Source of the DNA: Actinomycetes bacterium
GTDB lineage: Bacteria; Actinomycetota; Actinomycetes; Streptosporangiales; Streptosporangiaceae
DNA: 64,000 nucleotides
NCBI GenBank assembly: GCA_021793235.1
Contig: JAJYTD010000002.1
Location: 124,001 to 188,000, forward strand
Direction of reading: 5' to 3'
The notes beneath the pieces were generated by a model, which saw nothing but the letters and a program-made list of their open reading frames with translations, had not been told where the DNA came from and ran no database searches. This document shows, piece after piece, positions 54,580 to 64,000 of this stretch; the stretch's first letter is position 1; each line of letters begins with the position of its first letter. The translations under genes and the position numbers were made by a program.

Positions 54580-56325
54580 ATGGACTTCATGCCTGACACC
54601 GATCCCGGTTCCGCCGAGGACGCCGGTGTTCCTCTGCGTCGGCTGCTGCTCGCGGTCGGGGATCCGATGGTCGACGTCCTGGCCGCACCCGCCGGACTGG
54701 ATGTGCGGGTGGACGGCATCGTGATCGTCGATCCCGAGGACGACATCGAGGTGAGCGCCAACGATCTTGTGCTGCTGATCGGGGCGCGCGGCGCGGCGGC
54801 CCGGCATCTGGTGCGGTCGGCCGCACGCCGCGGTGCGGCGGCGGTCGCGGTCAAGGCGAGCGCCGCGGCCCGCGCCGATGAACCCTCCTACCCGCCTCCG
54901 CAGGGCTGGAGCGCGGCACGGCCCGCGACACGGCTGGTGGACGACGAACTCGGACTGCTGCGCGCCGCCGCCGGCGAATCCGGGGTGGCGCTGCTCCTCG
55001 TCCGCCCCGATGTGCGCTGGGACCAGTTGCAGTCCCTGTGCCGCACCATTGTGGACGACGCCCGGCTGACCATCGGAACCGACCTCGGTGACACCTCAGG
55101 CGATCTGTTCTCCCTGGCGCAGACCATCGCGACGCTCACCGGCGGCCTGGTCACCATCGAGGACTCCGCCAGCCGAGTGCTCGCCCACTCCAGCGGTGCG
55201 GACGCCGATGAGCTGCGCCGACTGTCCGTACTGGGCCGCCAGGGCCCCGAGCAGTACCTGTCTCTGCTGCGCGAGTGGGGCGTATTCTCCCGCCTGCGCT
55301 CCGGAGAGGAGATCGTGCGCATCGACGAGCACCCGGAACTCGGCATCCGGCGCCGCATCGCGGTGGGCGTCCATGCGGGATCGCAGCCGCTCGGGGCGAT
55401 CTGGGTGCAGGAGGGGGCGCAGCCGTTGACCGCGAGCTCCGAGGAGGCCCTGCTGGGTGCGGCGCGGATGACCGCCCTGCACATGCTTCGGCGCCGCACG
55501 GAAATGAGCGTCGGCCTGCGGCTGCGTGAGGACCTGTTGGCGAGCCTGCTCGAAGGCAGGATCGAGGCCGCTGCGCTGGCCGACACCATCGAAGTGGACG
55601 CCGACCGGCCGGCCCTGGTCGTGGCGTTCGCGCTGAGCGAGGGGCGTGCGGCCACCGCCGAGGAGCACGATCGATCCGGCCGGGAGCTGAAACGGGGCCA
55701 GATGATCGACCTTGTCTCGGTACACACCGCCGCCTACCGGCGCACCGCTCTGGTGACGGCGCTGGGCGGCCGGGTGTATGCGCTGCTGCCGGAACTGGCG
55801 CACCGCTCCGGTGTGCCGGCCGCCGAAGCGTCGATCCTCGCCCTGACCCGAAAAACCGTCGAGGCCGCGCGGGGGATGCTCGGCATGGCCGTTCAGGGCG
55901 CGATCGGGTCGCTGGTGGAGACACTCGCCGACATTCCCCATTCCCGGGTCGAGGCCGACCGCGTCCTCGACGCGATGGGACGCGACCTGGCGTGGAATGT
56001 GGCGACCATATCCGAGGTGCGCACCCAAGTGCTGATCAGCGAGACGCTCGCACACCTGCGCGGCACTCCCGCGCTGCGCGACCCGCGCGTCACACTCCTG
56101 GCCCGGCACGACGCCACCGCCGGGTCCGAGCTGGTGCACTCCCTGCTGGTGTATCTGGAGGAGTTCGGCGATGTCCGCGCGGCCGCGGCGCGGCTGCATA
56201 TCCACCCCAACACGCTGCGCTACCGGGTGCGCCGCGCGGAGTCAGTGGCCGGGATCGACCTGTCAGACCCCAACCAGCGGCTGTTCACCCACCTGCAGCT
56301 GCTGATGGAAGACGGGGAGCGCTGA
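54580..56325 (+). CDS. PucR-family transcriptional regulator (proline catabolism)
   Basis: 581 aa from ATG 54580 with GGAA six nt before; ATG 54559 also in frame. A long N-terminal sensory part (about 20-330) includes a GAF-like segment. The PucR helix-turn-helix lies at the C-terminus (VRAAAARLHIHPNTLRYRVR, about residues 525-545), the single DNA-binding domain. Divergent from pruA-putB, the layout of the PutR-type proline-responsive activators of streptomycetes and other actinobacteria. Inferred to activate proline degradation when proline or P5C is present. Confidence 0.9.
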   Translation: MDFMPDTDPGSAEDAGVPLRRLLLAVGDPMVDVLAAPAGLDVRVDGIVIVDPEDDIEVSANDLVLLIGARGAAARHLVRSAARRGAAAVAVKASAAARADEPSYPPPQGWSAARPATRLVDDELGLLRAAAGESGVALLLVRPDVRWDQLQSLCRTIVDDARLTIGTDLGDTSGDLFSLAQTIATLTGGLVTIEDSASRVLAHSSGADADELRRLSVLGRQGPEQYLSLLREWGVFSRLRSGEEIVRIDEHPELGIRRRIAVGVHAGSQPLGAIWVQEGAQPLTASSEEALLGAARMTALHMLRRRTEMSVGLRLREDLLASLLEGRIEAAALADTIEVDADRPALVVAFALSEGRAATAEEHDRSGRELKRGQMIDLVSVHTAAYRRTALVTALGGRVYALLPELAHRSGVPAAEASILALTRKTVEAARGMLGMAVQGAIGSLVETLADIPHSRVEADRVLDAMGRDLAWNVATISEVRTQVLISETLAHLRGTPALRDPRVTLLARHDATAGSELVHSLLVYLEEFGDVRAAAARLHIHPNTLRYRVRRAESVAGIDLSDPNQRLFTHLQLLMEDGER

Positions 56326-56328
56326 TCC

Positions 56329-56368
56329 TGGCACCAGCGGGGAAGCGCGGTCGGGGCCGCTGGTGCCA
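56329..56368. terminator. Bidirectional hairpin terminator
   Basis: TGGCACCAGCGG / CCGCTGGTGCCA, perfect 12-bp stem with 16-nt loop, between the pucR stop (plus) and the tRNA-like gene (minus). It can end both. Confidence 0.8.
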
Positions 56369-56393
56369 CGGTCAACAGTGGTGTAGGCACGGG

Positions 56394-56467
56394 TACCCCC
56401 GGTCGGACTCGAACCGACACTTGTGACCCTTTTAGGGGGCCTGCCTCTTCCATTGGGCTACGAGGGC
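56394..56467 (-). tRNA. tRNA-like gene with aberrant anticodon loop (UAA triplet, C33)
   Basis: 74 nt. Folding by eye: acceptor GCCCTCG/CGGGGGT (7 bp, two G-U), T8 A9, D-stem GCC/GGC, D-loop with GG, anticodon stem GGCCC/GGGTC with loop CCTAAAA, six-base variable loop, T-stem GTCGG/CCGAC with loop TTCGAGT, discriminator A. No encoded CCA (CCC follows). Positions 34-36 read UAA, which would decode UUA (Leu). However, the variable loop is class I, whereas Leu tRNAs are class II, and the invariant U33 is C. Position 21 and the 13:22 pair are also abnormal. It has a TATGAT box six nt upstream and a terminator downstream, so it is probably expressed. Isoacceptor identity cannot be assigned. Confidence 0.72.
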
Positions 56468-56473
56468 CTGACC

Positions 56474-56479
56474 ATCATA
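56474..56479 (-). promoter_or_regulatory. -10 box of the tRNA-like gene
   Basis: TATGAT on the minus strand, six nt from the predicted mature 5' end, so transcription would start at or next to the tRNA's first base. No clear -35. Confidence 0.5.
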
Positions 56480-56531
56480 CCGACTACCGTAAAATCAGCG
56501 GGCCTCGCGTTCCACGCATTCCCAAACATAC

Positions 56532-56568
56532 GAGGCGGCCGGTCCTGACCTGCAGGACCGGCCGCCTC
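56532..56568 (-). terminator. Terminator hairpin downstream of ndh
   Basis: GAGGCGGCCGGTCCTG / CAGGACCGGCCGCCTC, perfect 16-bp stem with 5-nt loop, 15 nt after the ndh stop. Confidence 0.8.
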
Positions 56569-56583
56569 CGCCGACGCGGTGGG

Positions 56584-57963
56584 TCAACTGACGCGCCGGA
56601 GCAGCTGCCCGTTCTCCACCTGCGGCCTGCTGGCATCCTCGAACGCCTGGCGCGGCTCGCCCATCTCCGGGAGCCCTGCGAAGTCGCGCCGGAGGAGGAA
56701 AGCAAGCGTCCAGTCGGCCAGTACCCGCAACTTGCGGTTGAGGGTCGGCACCGCGTACAGGTGGTAGGAGCGGTGTGCGTACCAGGCGGGCCGCCCGGTC
56801 AGCTTGACCTTGCCGAACAGCTGCGCCGCGCCCTTGTGCATTCCCAGGCCGGCGACCGCCCCCAGGTTCTCGTGCTTGTAGGCGGTCGGCTTCGTACCGC
56901 GCAGGGCCGCGATGACGTTGTCGGCCAGGACCGGGGCCTGACGCACGGCGTTCTGCGCGTTCGGCGGGTAGAAGCCGCCGTTGCCGTCAGGCACCTGAGC
57001 GTTGTCGCCGCCGGCGAACGCGCCGTCCACTCCGTTGACCGCGAGGAACTCGGTGGTGTCGATGTGGCCCTTCGGACCCAGCGGCAGATCACTGGCCTGC
57101 ACGACCGGGTTGGGCTTGACGCCGGCGGTCCATACGAGCGTACCCGCGTCGAACTCGGCACCGTCGCTGAGCTTGATGCGCTGGTCAACGGCCGATTCCA
57201 GGAAGGTGGACAGGCGCACATCAATACCGCGCAGCTTGAGCTGGTTCAGCGCCTTGCTCCCCACCTGCGGTCCGACCTCCGGAAGAATCCTGTCCGCGGC
57301 TTCGATGAGGTAGAAGTGCAGGTCGTCGACGCTGATCGACGGATAGATCCGGGTGGCGTCGCGCGCCAGGTCCTCCAATTCGGCGATCGCTTCGGCACCG
57401 GCGAACCCGCCGCCCACGAACACGAAGTTCAGCGCCTTGCGGCGGAGGTCCGGGTCGTCGGTGGAGTCGGCGATGTTGAGCTGTTCGAGGACGTGGTTGC
57501 GCAGATAGGCGGCCTCCTCGACGGTCTTGATGCCGATGCCCCACTCGGCCAGTCCGGGGATGGGCAGTGTGCGGGACACCGCACCGGCCGCCATGACGAT
57601 GTAGTCGTAGGAGATCGTGCGCGGCTCGCCGAGGTTGGGCTCGAAGTCGACCGTGCGGCCGGCGTGATCGATGCGGATGACGCGCCCGTTGAGGACGCGT
57701 GTGCGCTTGAGAACTTTGCGCAGCGGGACGACGACATTGCGCGGGGAGATGCTGCCCGCCGCGGTCTCAGGAAGAAACGGCTGGTAGGTCATGTAGGAGT
57801 TCGGGTCAACGACCGTGATCCGCGCCTCGCCCGGCCCGAGCTTCTTCTCCAGCCGCCTCGCGGTGTACATGCCCAGGTAGCCGCCGCCGACGATGAGTAC
57901 GTGCGGGATCTCCGATTCGTCACCACCGCCGTAGACCAGTCGGTAGTTCCTGCTCTCGGTCAT
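56584..57963 (-). CDS. ndh: Type II NADH dehydrogenase (NDH-2)
   Basis: 459 aa from ATG 57963; the open frame further upstream lacks conserved sequence. Membrane-surface FAD enzyme that passes electrons from NADH to quinone without proton pumping. FAD site HVLIVGGGYLGMYTARRLE near residue 20, second nucleotide site FVFVGGGFAGAEAIAELE near residue 170, and the FAD-pyrophosphate motif GVDGAFAGGDNAQVPD near residue 320. A C-terminal amphipathic region would bind the membrane. Two Rex-type operators in the upstream region point to control by the NADH/NAD ratio. Confidence 0.94.
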   Translation of the reverse strand: MTESRNYRLVYGGGDESEIPHVLIVGGGYLGMYTARRLEKKLGPGEARITVVDPNSYMTYQPFLPETAAGSISPRNVVVPLRKVLKRTRVLNGRVIRIDHAGRTVDFEPNLGEPRTISYDYIVMAAGAVSRTLPIPGLAEWGIGIKTVEEAAYLRNHVLEQLNIADSTDDPDLRRKALNFVFVGGGFAGAEAIAELEDLARDATRIYPSISVDDLHFYLIEAADRILPEVGPQVGSKALNQLKLRGIDVRLSTFLESAVDQRIKLSDGAEFDAGTLVWTAGVKPNPVVQASDLPLGPKGHIDTTEFLAVNGVDGAFAGGDNAQVPDGNGGFYPPNAQNAVRQAPVLADNVIAALRGTKPTAYKHENLGAVAGLGMHKGAAQLFGKVKLTGRPAWYAHRSYHLYAVPTLNRKLRVLADWTLAFLLRRDFAGLPEMGEPRQAFEDASRPQVENGQLLRRVS

Positions 57964-58114
57964 CGCATATCCGCCCTTGGTTCCTGTTCCGAGCCCTGAG
58001 TAAGAGCAGCAAAGGTCGGCAAGTATTTTTTGTTCAGCATGTTCAGCCTGGTTTTTCATCGAAAGAACACACTTTCTTGCCGGCGGGTCGGAGCTCGCCT
58101 TCTCCTCCCCCGCT

Positions 58115-58130
58115 TGTGCATTCTTTCACA
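58115..58130. promoter_or_regulatory. Rex operator, distal or proximal copy (one mismatch)
   Basis: TGTGCATTCTTTCACA differs at one base from the actinobacterial Rex consensus TGTGAA-N4-TTCACA. It lies about 150 bp upstream of the ndh start. Confidence 0.7.
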
Positions 58131-58218
58131 AGCCCCCGCCGTCGAGGAAGGAAGAGCAACGATCAGTTCCCCCCACCATAGAGCCGGATCAAGGGACATT
58201 TCCCCAGTTCAGGGGGCT

Positions 58219-58234
58219 TGTGAAGGCTTTCACA
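58219..58234. promoter_or_regulatory. Rex operator (perfect consensus match)
   Basis: TGTGAAGGCTTTCACA matches TGTGAA-N4-TTCACA exactly, about 255 bp upstream of ndh. Rex represses NADH-responsive genes, including ndh and cytochrome bd, in streptomycetes. No other gene shares this region. Confidence 0.75.
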
Positions 58235-58345
58235 CGGTCGATGGCCGGTGATGCGTCTCACGGGCCCACCGGTGTTGCGCAGCCGGGAAGACCCAACGAA
58301 ACCGCAGCAGGCCGAAGACCTGAATCAAGCGGCCACCGCACCGGA

Positions 58346-59326
58346 TCAGCGGGCGGCCTCCAGGCACAGGCTCCAGGCGATGCCGTCGAGGATGTCGTGC
58401 TCGCTCGCGATGAACTCCCGCCCCCCGGTCCGGGCGAGCACCCGGTCCAGGATCAGCGCACCGGCGCCGATCACATCCACGCGCCCCGGATGCATCACGC
58501 CGATCGCGGCCCGCTGCCCGTGCGGCATCGCCAGCAGTTCGTCGGCGATGACGTGCACGCGCCCCGCCGGAACCCGCGTGTGGTGGATGCGCTCGGAGTC
58601 GTATCCGGGAAGGTCCAGCGCGATCCCCGCCACCGTTGTGGCGGTCCCCGCCACGCAGACGACCGTGGACGCCTCCGCCAACGGAACCACCGAGGCGGCC
58701 TCGTCCAGCGCGGCGTCGATGTCGGCGGTGGCCGCGGCGACCTGCGCGGCCGTGGGCGGATCACCGGTGAGATGACGTTCGGTCATCCGGACACAGCCGA
58801 TGTCCACCGAACGCGCCGCACGTACCGCACCGGCCTCCTCGGCCCCGGCGTGACCCAGAACGAACTCGGTGGAGCCGCCACCGATGTCCACCACGAGGAA
58901 CGGGCGCTCGAAGCCCTCGGCCCCCTCCAGTTCGGCGGTGGCGCCGATGAAGGAGAGCTCCGCCTCCTCGTCCCCACTGACCACTTCGGGATCGACACCG
59001 ATGATCGCGCGGACGCCGTCGATGAACTCCTGGCGGTTGGCCGCGTCCCGGGTGGCGCTCGTCGCCACCATCCGCACGGCCTCGGGCCCCGGTTCGACCC
59101 CGTGCTTGCGCATCAGATCGGCGTATCCGCGCAGCGCGGCGAATGTACGCTCCAAGGCCTCAGGCGCGAACGCCCCGGTACGGTCCACTCCCTGGCCGAG
59201 CCGGACCACTTCCATACGCCGTTCGAGGTCGACCAGCTGCACCTCGTCCTCGTCCAGCGAGACGACCCTGGAGACCAGCAGCCGGATGGAGTTCGTGCCG
59301 CAGTCCACGGCAGCCACGGTGGTCAC
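58346..59326 (-). CDS. Exopolyphosphatase / Ppx-GppA family phosphatase
   Basis: 326 aa from GTG 59326, which overlaps the DUF501 stop (GTGA) and follows GGAGGAG. Hydrolyses polyphosphate or pppGpp. ASKHA-fold phosphate motifs: AAVDCGTNSIRLLV at the N-terminus and VVDIGGGSTEFVLG near residue 145. It lacks the C-terminal HD extension of longer Ppx proteins, like the short Ppx2 of mycobacteria. Last gene of eno-divIC-DUF501-ppx. Confidence 0.92.
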   Translation of the reverse strand: MTTVAAVDCGTNSIRLLVSRVVSLDEDEVQLVDLERRMEVVRLGQGVDRTGAFAPEALERTFAALRGYADLMRKHGVEPGPEAVRMVATSATRDAANRQEFIDGVRAIIGVDPEVVSGDEEAELSFIGATAELEGAEGFERPFLVVDIGGGSTEFVLGHAGAEEAGAVRAARSVDIGCVRMTERHLTGDPPTAAQVAAATADIDAALDEAASVVPLAEASTVVCVAGTATTVAGIALDLPGYDSERIHHTRVPAGRVHVIADELLAMPHGQRAAIGVMHPGRVDVIGAGALILDRVLARTGGREFIASEHDILDGIAWSLCLEAAR

Positions 59327-59904
59327 TCGGCTCCTCCTGCACTGTCCTGTCCGCTGCGCTCGCCGCCTGCCGCGCTTTCGCCCGCGCACACGCACGGCCC
59401 CTTCGCCCACCAGTCGGGGAGCGCGTCCAGCGCCTCCCGGCCGAAGGGGTTGCCGCCCGGCCTCGCGAGTTCGTGAGCGACCAGAGCATGCAGGCACTTC
59501 ACCCGGGCGGGCATGCCCCCCGCACTCTGCATCCCCTCGGGCAGCGGCTCCACGCCGTCGGCCCGCGCCTGCTCTGCACGCTCGGCGACATAGGAGTCAT
59601 GCGCCTGCTGGTAGGCCGCGCGCAGCTCCGGGTCGCCCGCCAGGCGCTCCTGCATCTCCCGCATCAGGCCGCCGGCTTCCAGCGTGCCAATGGCAGAAGC
59701 GGCGCGCGGGCAGGTGAGGTAGTAGAGCGTCGGGAACGGCGTTTCATCCTCCAGCCGCGGAGCGGTGCGCACTACGTCAGGAAGGCCGCAGGGACAGCGG
59801 TGCGCCACCGCGCGCAGCGCGCGCGGCGCGCGGCCCAACTGGAGTTCGACAGCAGCGGCGTCCTCGGCTGAGACGCGTTCTCCGGCATGATCGGTGTTGG
59901 CCAT
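59323..59904 (-). CDS. DUF501 domain protein
   Basis: 193 aa. Conserved N-terminal block VELQLGRAPRALRAVAHRCPCGLPDVV, quoted as two parts: VELQLGRAPRALRAVAHR and CPCGLPDVV. Also PFPTLYYLTCPRAASAIG and RVKCLHALVAHELARPGGNP. Several Cys and His residues (CPCG, TCP, KCLH, PCVC) suggest metal binding. A Ser/Gly/Glu tail ends the protein. Function unknown; its place between divIC and ppx is conserved in actinobacteria and its stop overlaps the ppx start. Confidence 0.9.
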   Translation of the reverse strand: MANTDHAGERVSAEDAAAVELQLGRAPRALRAVAHRCPCGLPDVVRTAPRLEDETPFPTLYYLTCPRAASAIGTLEAGGLMREMQERLAGDPELRAAYQQAHDSYVAERAEQARADGVEPLPEGMQSAGGMPARVKCLHALVAHELARPGGNPFGREALDALPDWWAKGPCVCAGESAAGGERSGQDSAGGAE

Positions 59905-60115
59905 GGCGACTTCAGCCTAGCCGCTCGGAGATCATCCCCGCGCCCATCGGCGGGCGGACGCCGAACATGGGTCCTTAACTGCGGCTAACCCGCAGGTCCG
60001 CACCCATATACGGACATGTAACCTCGCTGGATCGGTACGGCCGGGAAGAACACGCACCGGCCGTGCGGGCGCATACGCAGCGCCCGCGGGTCGATCACAG
60101 AGCGGAAGGATGCCC

Positions 60116-60901
60116 ATGGCTTTCAAACGGATACTGGCGGGGTTGGGCTTCGGCGGAGCGACGGTGGAGACCGTCCTGGCCGAGGAGAACATGTTCCCCG
60201 GGGGTGTGGTGCGCGGCCACGTGCACATCGAGGGCGGGTCGGTGGACCAGCACGTGCAGCGGTTGACGGTGGGCATGCAGGTGCGGGCCGAGGTCGAGCG
60301 GGGCGACTCCGAGTACCAGCAGGACCTCGAGTTCGCCCGGATCCAGGTCGGCGGCGAACTGCACCTGCGGCCGGGTGCGCGGCTGAGTGTGCCGTTCGAG
60401 CTGAAAGTGCCGTGGGAGGCCCCGATCAGCATGTATCGGGGCCGGTACCTGCGGGGCATGCGGGTGGGGGTGAACACCCGGTTGCACGTGGCCGCCGGCG
60501 TGGACCCCGGGGATCTGGACCCGGTGGCGGTACACGCGCTGGACACGCAGACGGCCATCATGGACGCGCTGGACAAGCTCGGGTTCTCCTTCGTCAAGGC
60601 CGATGCCGAGCGTGGGCGGATCCGCGGTGTCCGGCAGCGGCTGCCGTTCTACCAGGAGATCGAGTACCGGTCGCCGCGCCGGTACCGGGGCCTCAACGAG
60701 CTGGAGCTGACGTTCATCACCGATGAACGGGGCTGCGATGTGCTGCTGGAGATGGACAAGAAGCCGGGACTGCTGCTGGGCGAAGGGCGCGACACCTACC
60801 AGCGGTTCCGGGTGGAGCACGGCACGGCCAAGACTGAGGACTGGGCCGGGCGGCTGCACACCTGGATCGACTCGGCCGCGGGGCGGCGCGGCCTGCTCTG
60901 A
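60116..60901 (+). CDS. Spo0M-family sporulation-control protein
   Basis: 261 aa from ATG 60116 with GGAAGGA at good spacing. Arrestin-like beta-sandwich protein of the SpoOM family: ENMFPGGVVRGHVHIEGGSV, LSVPFELKVPWEAPI, and LNELELTFITDERGCDVLLE. No signal peptide or membrane helix. Affects sporulation or cell-cycle control in Bacillus; role here unknown. It lies on the opposite strand inside an otherwise conserved eno-divIC-DUF501-ppx order. Confidence 0.9.
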   Translation: MAFKRILAGLGFGGATVETVLAEENMFPGGVVRGHVHIEGGSVDQHVQRLTVGMQVRAEVERGDSEYQQDLEFARIQVGGELHLRPGARLSVPFELKVPWEAPISMYRGRYLRGMRVGVNTRLHVAAGVDPGDLDPVAVHALDTQTAIMDALDKLGFSFVKADAERGRIRGVRQRLPFYQEIEYRSPRRYRGLNELELTFITDERGCDVLLEMDKKPGLLLGEGRDTYQRFRVEHGTAKTEDWAGRLHTWIDSAAGRRGLL

Positions 60902-60971
60902 ACGCCGGTAGGCGGCGCATGCGCGCACAGTAGGCACATTCGCGGCGGCGTGCGCAGCAGGGGAAGCGGGC

Positions 60972-61574
60972 CTACCCCCGTTCGGGCGGCCGCGCCTCGG
61001 GGATCTCCTCCTGCTCCGTATCCGCGGCGTCGGCGCCCTGGACCGACTTCCACAGCCGCGTGAACCAGGGTTCGGGCTTTGCCGAGGAGTCCTCGTGGCC
61101 GCTCTCCTCGTCGTCGCCGGAGATGACGACATAGGCCTGCTCCCCGGGGTACTGGTAGTGCAGCCGAGTGCGGGCCTCACGTTCGATATAGGCCGGGTCC
61201 TGCATCTGCTCGCGGCGCTCCTCGAGATCGCTCACGTTCTCCCGGGTCTGCGCCCGCTGATCCTGGAGTCCGGCGATCTCGGCGCGCTGGGCGACATACT
61301 CGCGCAGCGGGTAGGCGAGACTGAGCGCGATCACGCAGATCACCAGGGCGAGAATCGCCGCACGGCTGGTCAGTGCGGGGCGGGTCCGCCCGGAGGGCGC
61401 AGCTGCCGACGGCCCTGAAGCCGCGCTCTTCCTGCTTCTCCCCGTGGCGGATCCGCCGCTCCTCGCCTTCGGGCCCGAGGTGCCGGAAGCGGATGGCCCC
61501 GCCCGTCCGCCCCCGCGCAGGCGGGGTTCACGCCGGGCAGGGGACCCTTTGGGCTGCTCTGGCACCTTGGACAC
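60972..61574 (-). CDS. divIC: Septum formation initiator (DivIC/FtsB) protein
   Basis: 200 aa. A long basic Ser/Ala/Gly-rich cytoplasmic tail (about 1-68), one membrane helix (AILALVICVIALSLAYPL), then a coiled coil (AEIAGLQDQRAQTRENVSDLEERREQ region) and the DivIC motif ERARTRLHYQYPGE-like (EREARTRLHYQYPGEQAYVV). A divisome scaffold acting outside the membrane. It begins 11 nt after the eno stop, so it is co-transcribed with eno. Confidence 0.92.
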   Translation of the reverse strand: MSKVPEQPKGSPARREPRLRGGGRAGPSASGTSGPKARSGGSATGRSRKSAASGPSAAAPSGRTRPALTSRAAILALVICVIALSLAYPLREYVAQRAEIAGLQDQRAQTRENVSDLEERREQMQDPAYIEREARTRLHYQYPGEQAYVVISGDDEESGHEDSSAKPEPWFTRLWKSVQGADAADTEQEEIPEARPPERG

Positions 61575-61585
61575 GGCCGTACAGC

Positions 61586-63285
<1,700 letters not shown>

Positions 63286-64000
63286 ATGGCAAGGCCCGCA
63301 CACGGCGACGGCGCATCCCGGTCGGCACGGCCGCGCAGCGCCGAACTGCTGCTGCTCCTCATCGCCCTGGGCGGCTTCGTGCTGGGTCTGAGCATGGCCG
63401 GGCTGCAGATCGACGGCCGCCTCCCGGACGACCTCCCCCTCTTCGCCGGAACCTTCACCGGCTGTGCACTCGCCCTCCATTTCGCACTGCGCTTCCTCGC
63501 ACCAGCGGCCGACCCGGTGGTCATGCCGGTCGCGGTGGCGCTCAATGGGGTGGGGCTGACCGTGATCTGGGGCCTGCACCGAGTACAGGACACCGGCTCC
63601 GCCGAGCCCGAGAAACAACTGGTGTGGACTGCGGCCGGGATGGCATTGTGCTCGGCCGTGCTCATCGCTGTCCGGCAGCCCCGGAGACTGCAGCGCTACC
63701 CCTACCTGATGGCGACCGCCGGACTGACACTGCTCCTGCTGCCCATGCTCCCGGTCATCGGCATCGAGGTGTTCGGCGCCCGCAGGTGGGTCGGCATCGG
63801 CCGCTTCACCGTACAGCCGTCGGAATTCGCCAAAATCCTGCTGATCATCTTCCTCGCCGGATACCTCGGCACAAAACGCGACGTACTATCACTGGCAGCC
63901 CGCCAACTGCGGATCGGCCCGGTCAAGGTCTTCAGCCAGCCGCGCATGCGCGATCTCGGCCCGATCACCGCAGGCTGGGGTATCGCGATCCTGCTCCTGG
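63286..64000 (+). CDS. FtsW/RodA/SpoVE-family (SEDS) glycosyltransferase, 3' end beyond window
   Basis: Open from ATG 63286 (GAGGCGGA just before) to the end, 238 codons. SEDS peptidoglycan polymerase: hydrophobic helices from residue about 20 (ELLLLLIALGGFVLGLSMAG) and the diagnostic GARRWVGIGRFTVQPSEFAK near residue 165, where the invariant Arg-Trp and Gln-Pro-Ser-Glu-Phe lie. Unlike simple FtsW it has several extra N-terminal helices before this motif. The catalytic Asp loop is outside the window. Confidence 0.9.
   Translation, partial: MARPAHGDGASRSARPRSAELLLLLIALGGFVLGLSMAGLQIDGRLPDDLPLFAGTFTGCALALHFALRFLAPAADPVVMPVAVALNGVGLTVIWGLHRVQDTGSAEPEKQLVWTAAGMALCSAVLIAVRQPRRLQRYPYLMATAGLTLLLLPMLPVIGIEVFGARRWVGIGRFTVQPSEFAKILLIIFLAGYLGTKRDVLSLAARQLRIGPVKVFSQPRMRDLGPITAGWGIAILLL

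Larger units (their letters stand above)
57964..58345. other. Intergenic region upstream of ndh holding two Rex boxes
   Basis: 382 bases between the ndh start and the end of the ppx gene, both minus strand. No gene. It holds two Rex-type sites at 58115 and 58219. A CACAAGCCCCC / GGGGGCTTGTG inverted pair spans the two sites. Confidence 0.7.

Noticed and set aside
56394-56467. Calling the tRNA-like gene an ordinary tRNA-Leu(UAA)
   Set aside because: The variable loop is short (class I), U33 is missing, and the D-arm does not fit a leucine tRNA.

Overview
The window is high-GC DNA from a filamentous, sporulating actinomycete. The gene content supports this: MtrA-MtrB-LpqB, a WhiB2/WhmD-type regulator, coenzyme F420 genes, a Hanks-type kinase, an LPXTG surface protein, Spo0M, and many GTG and TTG starts. 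Gene order matches the Streptomyces and Mycobacterium blocks mtrAB-lpqB / moxR-DUF58 / sahH and manB-DUF3499-whiB2-fbiA-fbiB. A Streptosporangiales (Nocardiopsaceae-like) host is my best guess, but the sequence alone does not settle it. I see no transposase, integrase, phage gene or CRISPR array; this looks like chromosomal core.

Layout. 1-3.8 kb (minus): lpqB (cut by the window edge), mtrB, mtrA, an envelope and cell-cycle two-component system. 4.2-14.4 kb: a divergent set of membrane-associated genes (Pro-rich membrane protein, DUF4129, DUF4350, MoxR ATPase, DUF58), then an SPFH-GYF2 protein with a zinc-ribbon membrane protein (a YdjI/YdjG-like pair), then SpoIIM-like and RDD proteins. 14.4-17.7 kb: two divergent S-adenosylhomocysteine hydrolases in tandem and a MerR-like gene. 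17.7-24 kb: a His/Cys/Asp-rich repeat protein with an LPXTG anchor, an OafA-type acyltransferase with an SGNH domain, an unrecognised gene, and a Ser/Thr kinase with a C-terminal membrane tail. 23.9-33 kb: the mannose block (SIS protein, Trm112, ManB, DUF3499, degenerate zincin, DUF5719, large GT2) and whiB2. 33-40 kb: a Q/Y/G-rich repeat membrane protein, then fbiA-fbiB facing fbiC (F420 biosynthesis). 40-44.6 kb: a surface glycan or glycolipid cluster (GT4, unknown beta protein, methyltransferase, UPF0104 flippase-like protein, hexapeptide acyltransferase). 44.7-51.7 kb: cystathionine beta-synthase, SGNH hydrolase, thiolase, DUF4287, Bax inhibitor-1 protein, TauD dioxygenase with a possible leaderless leader peptide. 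51.7-56.3 kb: proline catabolism (PutB, PruA) with a divergent PucR regulator. 56.4 kb: an isolated, aberrant tRNA-like gene. 56.6-58.3 kb: NDH-2 with two Rex-type operators upstream. 58.3-62.9 kb: the eno-divIC-DUF501-ppx block, interrupted by an opposite-strand spo0M. 63.3-64 kb: start of an FtsW/RodA-family gene, cut by the edge.

Standout items are the tRNA-like gene (class I body, UAA triplet, C33 instead of U33, its own -10 box and terminator), the LPXTG metal-binding-like repeat protein, the tandem SAH hydrolases, the two Rex boxes, a perfect 26-bp-stem palindrome at 9859-9916, and the prion-like repeat membrane protein.
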